The notes below the pieces were generated by a model. The model did not search any database. It was not told the origin of the DNA and was given only the letters and a program-made list of their open reading frames with translations. A stretch of DNA of 64,000 nt, from positions 372,001 through 436,000 of the forward strand of contig BEDY01000011.1 in the NCBI GenBank assembly GCA_002335605.1. The letters are read 5' to 3'. The stretch comes from Prillingera fragicola. Taxonomy: Eukaryota > Basidiomycota > Tremellomycetes > Trichosporonales > Trichosporonaceae. Positions 30,118 to 42,213 of this stretch are shown here, piece by piece. The translations under genes were made by a program, and so were the position numbers. Numbering within the stretch: the stretch's first letter is position 1; each line of letters starts with the position of its first letter.

Positions 30118-33100
30118 GCGGCGGACGTGTGGGATGATCCGGGGGGGGAAGATACCTGCTGTGGCTCTTTTTTGCGCGATAATCTTCGGAAATGGGCTAA
30201 GAATCTGCCGTATACATAGTGTGAGCGTATGAATACTGTGAACTGCGTAGGGTCTCTTGCGTGGGCTAACTGATTGCACGAGATATGCAAGAGTGTGGAA
30301 GTATGATGGCCGCAGGGATGTAGGAGGACATGCCCGGTTGTCGGACCATTTATCCTTGGTTCCCAAACCTCTTGCTCCTCTAGGTGTCACAACTGCACTC
30401 TCTGGACTCTACATCCACCCAGCATGTATTCACCCCACCTAAGCAGAGCAGACCAGCGATGGTCCCTCTCACTTTGAACAGTTGTACTGGTTAGTGGAGA
30501 GATGCCGAGATTGTGTGATCCGAGTAACGCCACGTGGCGGGTAAACGTTGATCCTGAGGTCTTTTGATTGGCGTGGCAAGGCGATTTGGCGAGCGGCACC
30601 TCTCTTGTCGGTGCACGAGATAAACCATTTGCAGACTGGGATACGGGAAACGTCTCATGAGTGAGTGAGTATTGGACAGGTGAGGAAACTGTCCGCAGGA
30701 TGGCAGTTGTGGTGACAGAGGCCGAGTTGGTGTAGCTGTCCTAATCACTTCTTCAAGCAAGACAGGCCAGCCAGCTTCCCTTCGCATACCAACCCCCCAT
30801 ATCGTGGCCTGCACACAGCAGTCCAAGCCAACAACCCAGAAGCAGCCAGACCATGATACCTCGCCGAAATCGCCCTCCTCGCCAAAAACAACCGACGACG
30901 CCATCCACCTTGGACTCGGGCCTGATCCAAACTCAAAAGCCATACCTTGGTGCCCGACTTCTACATCCCCGATCTTACTAACCTCGCCTAGAGATGCCAC
31001 AGTCAACACCGGTGCTCAACACCGGCCACAGAGGTTCCCAGCAGAGTCGCGCTTCGTATGCAACGGTAGTGCGACGGAGCGCACGCCGCCTTGATGAGGT
31101 CTGGCTTACTTAGCGTTTTGCCGCACCCTCGGCGTTTTGAATGGCGAGGCTACTCCACCGCCGCCGCCGCCGGCGTCGGCGCCCGCTGGCCGGTAGAATC
31201 AATGACCCCAAGGCTGCAAAGGCGAGGGGGGTGAGAGGGGGCCTTAGTAGCCTACACGGAAAAGGCAGCCTCGTCCGCCCCAAGAAAGCGACGCCGGGCG
31301 AGTATGAGATGTGGCTTTCGTTTGGTGGTCCGGGGTACAATCGATACTGGACCGCGCCGTACACGGTGATCAGGGTGTGTCGCGGCATGCTCCCCTGCGT
31401 ACCGCGATCACCGAGTGCCTCATGGAAGACGCAGTGCCGCAGACTGCAGTTGCTCCCGCATGGTTCCTCCATCGCCAGCTATTTCCATCATCGCCAGCTA
31501 TGGTTAAGCGAGGCTATCTCATCAGTCTACGCGTGGTATGTATGGGGTGTACCTCTTGAGCGTATCCATGTCGAGCCGATCGGAACGAGACCGACAGCTA
31601 ATCAATACTATTTGGCGAACATGAGGTGGCATGCTCGCTTGTGGCCATGGCACGCACTGGAGGTAGCAGCGATGCTAATTTGTGTGTTGGGCAGGCGTGA
31701 TGGCTCTCGCTTGTGAAACGAGGGCTGGGCACTGTCTCGCTAGATGAGCTCAGCGGGCGAGTGACTATGCCCAGTTCAGTGTGTTCCGGACTGCATGTGG
31801 CTGTGGCGGGAACTGGGCGGCGAATGGATGATATCGACATTGTGAGCTGTGTGTAGTGGTGGCCTTCGGCTCTCGTGGGCAGGCGAGATTGGTCGTCAGA
31901 CACGCAGATCAGGAGACCACGACGCAGACTTGTGACCGGTGAGTTTGACCGGAGAATACAGTCTTGGGATGGCGGTAAAGTGACGAGCAAAGGCCGATAG
32001 GAGAACGAGCGAAGGCCGATAGGAGAGTGTGCTCGTGGCTGGGCCGTGGCCGCTGTCAGTGGACTACAGAGACAGTATGGCAGAACAATGGGTGCAGTCT
32101 GGCTCGGTTGAGCTGCTTTGCCACTGCCACTGCCACCATGTGTAACATGCGTGCCGTTGCATTATTAATTAAACCATCTAGTCACGTTGTTGATGCTTGA
32201 AGCGCTTCTATTTCTGTAATGGACCTGTTCCTTCCCTGCTGCTCTACATTCCTCACGATCTCGTGACTCGCCATCGTTGCTCTCCGGGAAACATCAGCGA
32301 GGGATACCGGGATATAACCAATATCAGCGTTACACTTGTCGTCGTGCTCTTTCGCAAAAAAACAGATCTATGACTAAAAGGCTTACGTGCAAACAGCCCT
32401 TTTCCCGCTGACAATGCCGAGCGGTTTAACCAATTGGGGACCAGAGTCAGAAGGAGCTTCGGAGATCAGAAGACCTTTGTTCTGCGGGATGTTCCAGCCG
32501 CCGGATGGAGCATGGGAACAGTTGACAGCGCCAAATTAAAGACGTGCGTACGTCTCTTGCTCCTCTACTGCGCAAGGAATGGCGGAGTTGACGGCCCCGT
32601 GGGGCAACGTGGGAACAAGACCAACAACATTGAGAGGTCATGTGTGGACCGTGTCACTAGGAGGGCCAGATAGCAATACTGCAGCTTACATTCCGCAAGC
32701 GACAATGAACCATAACGGCACAAAGTCCAGAAACCGAAAACGGACGCGACGGCGTTGACAAAGTTGTGGCGAGAAGGTTGGCTGTTAAACTGAGGCCACG
32801 ACTGGAGCAATTGGGTGGCGATGAGATGGCATTTGTGTACCAGCCAGCTCGAGGGCTTGATTCAGCAGCCACAGCGAACGGCGGCGGGGGTGGCGCGCGG
32901 CCGAGGCCACAAATCAACAGAGCAAGAATAAGTTGCCGCGCCCTTTCCGACAAATCGCGGGAATACCGCTTCCAAGGGTCCGGAGAGCTTGTGACCCACA
33001 AGGTCGCCTGATCTCGTCGCACGATGCTGAGCTCAGCTGAAGACGTACATCCGCGCCCATCGGGCCATCCCTTTCCACACTCTTGGGTTCGGCCTAAGAA

Positions 33101-34681
33101 AAAAAAGTCCAACGTACTCTTCCTGTGCTCGCCGAGCGGGATCGAGCGTGGGCGAGTAGCGACCACCCAGCCGCCACCTCGGCGACCGCGCACGACGAGG
33201 GCTGATAGCCCTCGACGATGGATCTAGAATAGAGGCACCGGATGCAATTTCCGCGTCTGCTGGGCTCTTCCGCCGCATTGCGCCCTACCCCTGGCGGAGG
33301 GCGCACTATTGGATCCGACAGTGTGTGTGTTTGAAGTTCAGGGACATCCGGCCCAAAGCACACGGCCAGGGGCGAGTGTTTCCAATAATGGAGGTTCACG
33401 TGACCCACACCCTACTGCATGTCACCCAAGCAGTGGTCTGTGCGGCCGAGGGGCGTCTGTGCGCCAATCCCTTTGGTTGATCGGCGTGTGATCAGCACGG
33501 CAGCAGTAGTGTGTGTGTGCAGATGACTACTGCGGCGATTCCCGCAGTGTAGAGCTGGCAACTGGCCTACTGGGGTTGACTTTTACTCGCTTGCCGCAGC
33601 AGTCTGCGATCGGGAGCTGCTGCGAGGTCACTTGCGCTATTCCGATTGTCGGCAGGAGACCGCATGCTCGGTCGCGACATGTTGCAGGGGCAGATCGGCC
33701 CACGTTCGACTCGGGTTCGTACCCCCGCAACCCATGCGGACGGGTCGGCCAGGGGGGTCAGCTTGCAAGGCCGAGGTTGTGCGCTTAGAAGCTGGCTATA
33801 CTCCGAGTGCTGAGGGTGCCGAGAGTACAGGTCTACGTTATCGTACCCGGCATTTGCTGAAACGCTGCGGCTTGCTTGCGACGAGGGTGCAGTGCGCGCA
33901 GTGTGCAGCGAGTAGGATGTGCAAGTCTTGTTGCTCGTTTGGGGCCACGCCAGAGAGAGGGGAAAGTGGCACTAATTAAAAGTCAATGTGAGTCGCATCG
34001 CAGGATCAGGGAGGATCTACAGCGGACTGCAGTGGTCGACGCCAAGATGGGCACTAGGGCAACGACCGAGATAGGGTTTGCTCGACACTGGCCATGGAGA
34101 AAGGAATGAATGCCCGTCCGAAAACCGGCGGCAAGGGATCTCTGGATCCAGGAACCACGGCGGCGGCTATGAAGACGAGGCGTCGGTAGGCTGAGGAGGC
34201 TGAGGGGAGCAAGAGCGAGGGGCGGAAGAGGGGAGCAAGGCTAGCCAAGGTCGAGAGAGACGGCCAGGGCCAGGGACCAGGACAGGAGGTTTGTTGCAGG
34301 AGAAACCAACGACCGGACAAGGTGCGACAGGGAGTCGATGAAGGGGAGCAGTGCAGGGGGAGGAGGAACCGGCACCGGTCTTGAGATTCACAGGCAGCAC
34401 TACTACTATCTACTACTGCTGCTGCTGCAACGACCTCTGCAGCATCCCAATCACCCACTACCTTGTCAAACCCCACCTAGTCGACGCACAGTCACCTTTT
34501 GCCCCTCCCGAGCGCGCACTGCTTTGGAATCCAACTCGACGCCGTTTTTCTCATTCACCCATTTCCACATACACCCCCTCCTCTGCCACCATCCTCTCCT
34601 CTCCGCCCACTGGCCACACTATCTCAAGCCGAGGTGGCGAGCCGTTGTCGCTACCTCTGACCCACGCACCACCTCCCTCTA
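30118..34681. other. 4.6-kb region without a supported gene
   Basis: No family-like protein, long spliced frame or RNA gene was found. The best open frame is 31141-31716 (plus, 191 codons), starting with an eight-Arg run encoded by a CGCC repeat. Its composition is balanced, but nothing in it is recognisable, so it is only a weak candidate. A 22-bp tandem duplication lies at 31983-32026. The last 350 bases (34330-34681) are CT-rich leader for the next gene. Confidence 0.4.
31983..32026. repeat. 22-bp direct repeat, two copies
   Basis: ACGAGCRAAGGCCGATAGGA followed by GA, at 31983-32004 and again immediately at 32005-32026, with one mismatch (A/G at unit position 7). It lies in the gene-empty stretch. 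Confidence 0.7.
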
Positions 34682-36109
34682 ATGACCTTTGGCCAGCCCG
34701 CGGCAGCTCTTGCCCTCGAACACCACGGACTGGCTACCCCGGCCCTGTCCTCACGGCGGAGCTCGATTAGCCTAGGTTCGGCAGCGCCGCTCCTCACGCC
34801 AGAGACGGAGAACATGCCTGGGGCGACGGCCACCCCCGTCGTCTTTGGCACCCCTCGCGAACCCACTCCTGCCGACTATGGCTTTGTAGCAGTCGACTCG
34901 TCACCCAAGCTCGGTACCACCTACCCGCCTCCAGTTCGCCCCAGCTACACTGCCCGGTCGAGGACCTTTTCGGCTACTTCACCACTCAAGCCCCAGCAAG
35001 ACTCGCTAAACGTCTCCAACACGTCGCAGTACGGTACTGTTGTGCGACCGGCCACTCGCTCGGGCCCAAGTTCGGGTACAGACTCGCCGCGATCTGCAGC
35101 AGAAACACTTCGCACACCCAGCGAGCCTGACACGCCGCTCGTTGCAACTCAGGTCTTTGCTTTTGACTCTTCCATCCCAGCTACGCCTCCTTCAGCTACC
35201 TGCAGCTCATTCTCGCTCGAGTCGTACGCATCGCACCCCGTCGTTCCCCCGTCGTCCACCCCCACCGCCGAGCTTGGCCCGTTCGAGTACCCTACCGGTG
35301 CCACGGAAAAGTACACGCCGCCTCAACCTCCCTGTGGCTCTGCATCGGGTGCCCTCCCCCTGTCGCTGTCCACTAGCTACCCACACGGCTCGCACCGCGG
35401 GTCTAACCACAGCCCGACGGCAGCAGTAAACGCAGCTGCCTCGCCAGAGCGCAAGATTCGCCGTGGGTCCATAGCCTCGGGGCAGATATCGCGCATGTCG
35501 CTCAACCTCCCGGGACGCGAACCCGAGCACCACCGCAATAACAGCTCATCCTCGCTGCCAGTTCTCACCAACCGCAACTCGACGTCTGCCATCCCTACGA
35601 CAACCCCCACCACGACCCACAAGCGCGGATCCGTCACGCCCAGTGGACAAGTCCCCAGCGCCTCGTTCCCCTTTTCCGAGCGCAGCCCGCCTGCTCTGTC
35701 CGCTGCTCCTCCTGGACCGGTCTACCTTCCCCCCATGCAACCTCGCCGCGGTGGACCCCTGTCGTTCGCACACGCACCTCTGGCAGCGCCGATCCCTCCT
35801 TCCCTCCTGGCTCGCCGCGGCAGCGTGCCAATGAACAATCTCCTAGCCCTTCCGGCCCCCGCTGGTGGATGGGCGACCTCGGCCTCCTGCCGCGCAGCAG
35901 CGTACCACACCCCGGCTCCTACACGTCCGCGGTCGTCTTCTCGCCGCCTATCTGCCCGCGAGGACCGTCCTGTTGTCCCCATGCCAGCCACACCAGAGAT
36001 GGAGGAGGTGCCGTGGTCCCCCAAGGCTCAAGTGTTTGCTGCCCCGGCCCTCAGCACTGTCGCCAGCAGCAACGGATCAGCCGACTCGGGCTCGGAGGAC
36101 TCGGAGTAG
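34682..36109 (+). CDS. Ser/Pro/Thr-rich protein with repeated RRxS sites (475 aa)
   Basis: Single-exon ORF from an ATG that follows a CT-rich leader to TAG 36107-36109. I recognise no domain. The sequence is almost entirely disordered: Ser, Pro, Thr and Ala dominate. Six basophilic kinase sites are spread along it: SRRSSIS near residue 25, IRRGSIASG near 260, HKRGSVTPSG near 320, ARRGSVPMNNLL near 380, and RPRSSSRRLSARED near 415. These match PKA/AGC kinase and 14-3-3 consensus. Many SP/TP sites accompany them. The acidic C-terminus ends SADSGSEDSE. A signalling target or scaffold of the cAMP/PKA pathway is a fair inference from the sites alone. Codon choice looks like genuine coding. Confidence 0.75.
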   Translation: MTFGQPAAALALEHHGLATPALSSRRSSISLGSAAPLLTPETENMPGATATPVVFGTPREPTPADYGFVAVDSSPKLGTTYPPPVRPSYTARSRTFSATSPLKPQQDSLNVSNTSQYGTVVRPATRSGPSSGTDSPRSAAETLRTPSEPDTPLVATQVFAFDSSIPATPPSATCSSFSLESYASHPVVPPSSTPTAELGPFEYPTGATEKYTPPQPPCGSASGALPLSLSTSYPHGSHRGSNHSPTAAVNAAASPERKIRRGSIASGQISRMSLNLPGREPEHHRNNSSSSLPVLTNRNSTSAIPTTTPTTTHKRGSVTPSGQVPSASFPFSERSPPALSAAPPGPVYLPPMQPRRGGPLSFAHAPLAAPIPPSLLARRGSVPMNNLLALPAPAGGWATSASCRAAAYHTPAPTRPRSSSRRLSAREDRPVVPMPATPEMEEVPWSPKAQVFAAPALSTVASSNGSADSGSEDSE

Positions 36110-39100
36110 ACCAGGTGTCTCTGCCGAGCGAAGCGCGCACAGCACGCGTCGGCGTAAAGCCAAACAAAAAGGTAGCCTCTACAATGAGGCGTCTCTAGCG
36201 TCTTCGGACGACACAAGCAACTTGCATCACCCGGCCTATACATTGCCGCCATGGGTTATTACGTCTTTTCGGTTCTCTCTCTTGGGTCACATCTAGGTCA
36301 TCTAGGTTGTAGGTTTATTCGGTCTTTCTGGGTCTCTGGGTCTCTGGGTAATGTGGTTCGTAGCTCACCCCTCTGGGTATTGTCCTACATTGTAGTAGGC
36401 TGTATGCATGCACCGCACATTATGCGCCAACAAGCGAGCACACGCAGTCAACAGCGCATAGCACCTTGCCCGATGGACACGGCTAACATTGCCCCTATGC
36501 CCATTGCATAGGGCACGCGCGGCACGAGAGTAGCACCAGTCGTGCAGTGTCCGATGCTGAGGACAGCTTGAGATTTGGCGCTAGTGGTCTCTATAGCTCA
36601 TCTCAACACCGTTGGCCCTTGGCCCTTGGCTTGTACAGCAGAGATTGCACATAGCGCAGAGAGCTAGGCAGTCTGGGATTGCCAGGATAATCTTTGCTGG
36701 CGTCGTGAGCCAAACACTTGCTTCAGGCGTCAACACAGTGCCGAGTTGCTGCTTGGGATTCAATTCAGCCCAGTGCCAGTGATCAGTGAGCAAGACAGCA
36801 ATCACGACCAGCGCACGCAACGCAGGCCAGAGCTATGCATGCTCGCAAAACCACAACAACAAAAAACCACTCGATCAGATCTAACAATCTGCAAGCTCCA
36901 GAATGCCCACCCAGTTCAGCCCACCGCCATCGGCCACGCGCCCGCCACATTGCTCTCTAACTCCCCACCCATCGCCAGCTGCCATGCCCAATTCAATCGC
37001 AAGACACGTCCCAGCACGCCAGCACACGCCGACATGCGCGCTTGATAGCAAATGCCGAGCCCGAATCCCCGTGACATTGAGCCAAGCGCCTTCAGATTGC
37101 GAGGAACATTTACAACGAGGTACAGGACAGAAGGCACCATGCCTGCGCGTCGTCGTGCGAGTGTCAGCTGGTCCGTCGTCGTCGTCGTCGTCGTAGGCAG
37201 AAAATGTGTAAATGGCTCTGTGCTCGGTACGTGTACCGGTCGTTGTCGATTGCTGGAATGGGTCGTTCGAGGGATGAAACATTGTTCACATACTCCCACT
37301 GGTCACTGTTCTGGCCACTGCTCGTATCACTCCGAGCCGGAGACTGCGGTTCTTCACCCCGATAGCGCGATGCATTCTTCACTCTGCACACTGTGCACAC
37401 GTTGCTATGCACATTCACTCGACGCAGCGGACTCACGTATGAAACGCAACATGCAATATCGGTACACTGCCTGCAATGTTCATGCCGATCCCAATGTGCC
37501 AACTCGCCCACGCTGTGACTGACCACTCTTCCGCCCGGACCGGTACAGTCTCCATCCTTCCGGCTCAACACGCTGCGCTCTGCACGCTGCACTCTGCACA
37601 CTACACGCTACACGTCCCTAAGCGCCACGACACCAACCATAACTCTGAAGCATACCAAGCCAGCCAAGGCTAAACCCAGATCTACAGCCAAAAAAACTGA
37701 TCGTGCCGTGGCACACAATCTCTTCACTCCTCGTCGATTCATTCAGCGTGCCTAGCCGTTCTCCTAATCAACCTATCGCCCACCTGCATCCCTGCGGTGT
37801 CGCCTCGGGGCAGCCAACGCCGTGGCGCTCGGCGACCAAGAATCAGTGCCTAGCTAGCGTCAAACGACGCCTAGCACTACAGGAAATGAGACGATAGGGT
37901 GTCGATCCCTGCATCGCGCCTCCTCTCTTCCCTGTCGATCAACCGGGTGTCACCCACCTGCGGCGCCGTTGCGGCGCGCGGCATAGGGCCGTCGTCCCGT
38001 AACGCCGCACAGCATCGTGGGATAGTTGGGACACCGGCGTTTCCGGACACGGCGACGGTGACGGCGGTGTTGAGTTTCCGTTGGCCGATGGCAATGTAGG
38101 CTTGGCCACGCCGTAATCGCGGAGTTGTCTCGTAGACTACCACGCACGAGCATGAGCACGAGTCATGCAATGTCGGGCTGCTAGTGATGATGGCTGTGTA
38201 CGCTGCATAGGTGGTGTGACGCAACAGCGATAGATGCACCAGAAACTACACACGTGCATGCAACATGCAGTACGTAGCGACACCAGTTAACCAGTTCCAA
38301 CAATCAGCACTCGTGCCTGCCCAGACCAGTCACACTGCGCAGCGGCGATTTACGATGTGCCCGCTACCTCTCGTAGCGGTCACATCCCTCCGATACAGAC
38401 GCGGTCAGCACGCAGCGACGACGGCGGGCAGAGCGTTCGAGCGGCCACTTTCCGGATCCGCCATGCCAGATCCATTGCAGGATATCCAAGTACACACCCA
38501 CGCGGACGGCATGAGGCACCGGGGCAGCACCGCGGAGGTTCCTTGTCGTCGATTCCAACACTGCGGGACGGTGACGGATGTTTCGCGCACGGGTTCCTTG
38601 CGAGGGGTTGTGGCCGTTCGGATCAGACGGTCCCGCATGGCCGGTGCCGTGGTGAGCGACTGCCAGGTCGTATCAGATGATAACTGTCCTCGCTGCGGCG
38701 TGGGCCGCTTGGTGGAGGTTGTTGCTCTCATATTCTTGTTGCTGTCTGTAGGTGTTGCTACTACTCTGTCACAAGGACGAGATCGCGGTCACGAGGATGT
38801 CTTCGAGGATCAGTCCAGGCCTACTTGTAAGCGCGTCCTGCGTCCTTGCTGACGTCCTTGCGACAAGGTGACTAGCGCCATTGCAGCCACAAGGATCCAG
38901 AGAATGGGAGTGGCACGTCGTCACGCCTCTAACCTGCCCAGCTTCTCATCTGCCCACCAGTGCATTGTAGCTCGGTATGCTCGGGAGATGGGACATGTCC
39001 GAGATAATAGACTGACGCACAGTGGTCATCACCGTATCTCCGCCTCCATATCAGTGCCTGTTGGCGCCTGTCAGTTCTCCCACTTGCGCCGAGAACGGAC

Positions 39101-39428
39101 ACGGAGAGCTTGCTCACAACGGAACCTCATAGGCACCCGCCAGCAAGGAGCTCTCGTGCGACTGCTGAAGCGCATTTCATGTGGATCCCTGTTGATCACC
39201 TCGGCATGGATCAGTCTTCAGACCGCGGCATAGCGTAATTACATCTTGCATAACCAACCGCGTTGAAGCAGGGTAAGTACAAAGTGGCCAATCGGGTGAG
39301 ATTTTCGTTTTTAATGTGGGGGTCGAGAGGAGAGCTATGCGGGGATCCCTGGGAAGTTCCTATGTCCTACGGAGATGCACAAGCACGCCGCGTTGCAGCG
39401 CTGGGTGTTGCGCCGGTCGGCTGCGCGC
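36110..39428. other. 3.3-kb region without a supported gene
   Basis: Between the 3' ends of the Ser/Pro-rich gene (plus) and SNZ/PDX1 (minus). Open frames are short and mutually overlapping. The longest (38265-38852, plus) has one hydrophobic stretch near its end but no family features. It contains an 8-bp hairpin at 36493-36513 and a (GTC)6 run at 37175-37192. No tRNA, rRNA or transposon coding sequence was recognised. Confidence 0.4.
36493..36513. repeat. Perfect 8-bp hairpin with 5-base loop
   Basis: CCCTATGC at 36493-36500 and GCATAGGG at 36506-36513 around CCATT. It lies about 385 bases past the stop of the Ser/Pro-rich gene. Confidence 0.6.
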
Positions 39429-40828
39429 TTACTGGCCACGGGCAGAGAACTCGGTCTGACGACCAGTCTTGATCTCGTCCTTGACAGAGATACCGACCAT
39501 GGCCTCACCGAGGTTGGAGGAGACCTCGGCGAGGATCTGGGGGTTGTTGTAGTGGGTGACGGCCTGGACAATGGCGCGTGCGCGCTTGGCGGGGTCGCCC
39601 GAGAGGAAGATACCCGAGCCGACAAAGACGCCGTCGCAGCCGAGCTGCATCATGAGGGCAGCGTCAGCGGGGGTGGCGACACCACCGGCGGCAAAGGCGA
39701 CGACGGGGAGGCGCTTGAGGCGGGCAGTCTCCTTGAGGAGGTGGTAAGGGGCAGAAAGCTCCTTGGCGAAAGCGTAGAGCTCCTCGTCCGACATGGCAGC
39801 GGCGCGGCGAATGTCGGCCATGACAGCACGCTGGTGCTTGACGGCCTCGACAACGTCGCCCGTACCAGCCTCACCCTTGGTGCGGATCATGGCAGCACCC
39901 TCAGAGATACGACGCAGAGCCTCGCCGAGGTTCTTGCAGCCGCAGACAAAGGGGACCTTGAACGCGTGCTTGCCAATGTGGTGCTGGTCGTCGGCCATGG
40001 TGAGCACCTCGGACTCCTGCAGGCGGCGTCAGCTACCTGAGCCATCCCTTTCCGGTTAAAGTCGGATTGTACCGAAATCCGCAGTCATCTCGGGGGTCCG
40101 TGCACTCGAAATAGTACTCACGTCAATGTAGTCGACGCCGACAGCCTGGAGGATCTGGGCCTCGACAGTGTGGCCGATGCGGACCTTGGCCATGACGGGG
40201 ATCGAGACGGCCTCAATGATAGCCTTGATCATCGAGGGGTCGGACTGTAGCCGTCAGTGTTTGCGCACGACTATTCGGGTGATTGCGCGGTGAATGGATC
40301 TGGAGCAAAAAAAGTTGGATCCAGTCGCGCGATCGACACTGCTGGCAGACACACGCTGGGAGCTGTGCCAGGCAGTGTCGACAACACCAAGATCCAGATC
40401 CGTAACCTCACCGCCTCCTACACTCACCATACGGGCGACACCGCCGTCGCGGCGAATGTTGGCGGGGATGCGCTCAAGAGCCATGACGGCGCAAGCACCA
40501 GCCTCCTCGGCAATCTTGGCCTGCTCGACGTTCATGACGTCCATGATGACACTGGTGGGCAGACGAGTGTCCAGAGTGGTGGTGACGGGGTCATAGGAAC
40601 GTGGCACAGTGATGGTCAGAGAGGTCTGTCAGCTTGCGTCCCACGAGCAGCAGCATTTCCAAGCTCGAGCTCGACTTACCCTCCCTTGAGCATCTGGGCA
40701 AGACCAGTCTTGACGCCAAAGGTGCCGCCAGCGGCTGAGCGGCCCGCAGGGGTGGAGGCACCACCGTTAGCGGTGGTGGGGAGGGGGAGGCTCGACTGGC
40801 CGACGATGGTGGGCTCGGATGCGGACAT
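39429..40828 (-). CDS. SNZ1: Pyridoxal 5'-phosphate synthase subunit, SNZ/PDX1 (327 aa)
   Basis: Minus-strand model: exons 40828-40680, 40551-40428, 40244-40122, 40016-39429; the introns are 128, 183 and 105 nt, longer than usual here. The enzyme makes vitamin B6 (PLP) from ribose 5-phosphate, glyceraldehyde 3-phosphate and ammonia supplied by the PDX2/SNO glutaminase, in a cytosolic dodecamer. The sequence is unmistakable: [54 protein letters not shown] with the Schiff-base lysine (Lys81 of the bacterial enzyme), DYIDESEVLT, and [13 protein letters not shown] with the second active lysine (Lys149). The first about 32 residues are a variable Ser/Gly tail. The glutaminase partner is not in this window. 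Confidence 0.96.
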
Positions 40829-42213
40829 GGTGGGTGTGGGGAAGGAGGGGTTAGAGGTGTCAGAGGGGTAGAGTAACAATGAGAGCAAGAGCGAGAGATT
40901 GAGAAAGAAAGTTGGCCATGTCGACTCGGGTCTGGGCACATGCACTCCCCGTCCAGTGGTGTTCGGCAAGTGATGCCCGGGTGATATCATCTTTTCACAC
41001 GTCATATTATCCCTTCACTACGGTGGCATCGCCTGCTTGCAGCTTCATACAGCATGCACATGCCCTCCTATGCACAATGCAGCGCAGACCACAACAGACC
41101 ACGTAGCAAGCACCGCGTGTCACACTCTCCTCCACTCGACTTCGGATTCCAGGGACTGGTCATTGGACATTAACCCTTGCTCGACACCAAATAGGAGCCC
41201 CTCTCACCTCCGGCCCCTCTTTTCCAATCACAACCCATAGACCTGCTTCCAATCACTACCTAGCTAGCAGTAAATTCACTCATGCTCGCGAGGCCATTCA
41301 CGTCGACTCGCTAACCACAGCCAAGTACCTGTGATCGCACCAGGAAAAAAACGACTCGCCAGAGGTCTGAATTGGAGACGTCGATGCAAGCAAATCCACA
41401 ACAAGCGCTGCTATAGGCCCACGCGTCAGTGCCGCGGGCAGCCCAGCCTCTTCTCGCCAACGGGATTTTCCAACCACCCTTAAGCCATGGATCTTGGAAA
41501 CCAAGCAATGGCGCGACATGCGAACAGCGTGCAGGCGCCGAGCCGCCCACCAAAGGTTTCGTCGGAACACCCACGGCATAAGCGGAACGACTGTCGAGTC
41601 AGGTCAGCCACACCGAAGCAGCAAGATCCGACAACCCTGCCTCCACTCGTTGTTGTAAAGGGCAGTGTCGCGGAGAATGGCAGTGTCCGTCATTTGGCTT
41701 TCATCTCGTGCTCGGCTTGTTCGTCGCTCGCGAAAAACACAGCTCACTCTTGGTCGTGCTTGGCGTTTGCTGGGCATGCGTGCACACTGGCGCTGGCAGA
41801 CTTGGCTCTTGGCTCGCGCCCTTGCAGGTGACCATGAGTGCATGTGATATCAGCCAGCAAGGAATGCTCAAGTCGTGAGGAAGGTACGCGCGCGAAACGG
41901 TCGTGACGTGAAGCAACCTGGTACTGTACCCGCGGGTCAGCCACGTCCAGCAGTGTCGCGCGTCTTCATGTTCAAAACTGACAGCGAGGCTGATACAAGT
42001 CGGCATGGAGGCGCTGTGAGCCTGCCAGGAATTCGTTCTAATGAACAAGGCAACCAGAAAGAGGACCCTGTGGCAGAACCCTGTCTTGTGCCAACCGCTC
42101 CTATGCACGCATCACTCATCCTGCAGCTCTAAAACTAATATTCACAGAGAGCACAAGTGCAGAGCTCTCAGCCGATGCAAGTGCAACAAAAGTCCATGCA
42201 GAAAAAAAGAGAT
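40829..42213. other. Intergenic region upstream of SNZ/PDX1
   Basis: About 1.4 kb between the SNZ/PDX1 start and the tRNA-Thr gene. Only short, unconvincing open frames on both strands. The oligo-T terminator of the tRNA lies at its right end (A-run at 42202-42208 on the plus strand). Confidence 0.5.
42202..42208 (-). terminator. Pol III oligo-T terminator of tRNA-Thr
   Basis: Run of seven A on the plus strand, i.e. T7 on the transcribed strand, a few bases past the tRNA 3' end. Confidence 0.8.

Noticed and set aside
31141..31716. 191-codon frame starting with an Arg run
   Set aside because: Composition is fairly balanced, but there is no recognisable domain, and the Arg run comes from a GCC/CGC simple repeat. 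Left as a weak candidate only.
37175..37192. (GTC)6 and (CA)n stretches as CRISPR or satellite arrays
   Set aside because: Simple microsatellites, no spacers, and the organism is eukaryotic.
38265..38852. 195-codon frame with one hydrophobic segment
   Set aside because: No family similarity, poor codon regularity, overlapping open frames on both strands.
30118..39428. Retrotransposon or DNA transposon remnants in the gene-empty intervals
   Set aside because: I looked for reverse transcriptase, integrase and transposase motifs and for long terminal or inverted repeats by eye and saw none; a repeat-library search would be needed to exclude them.
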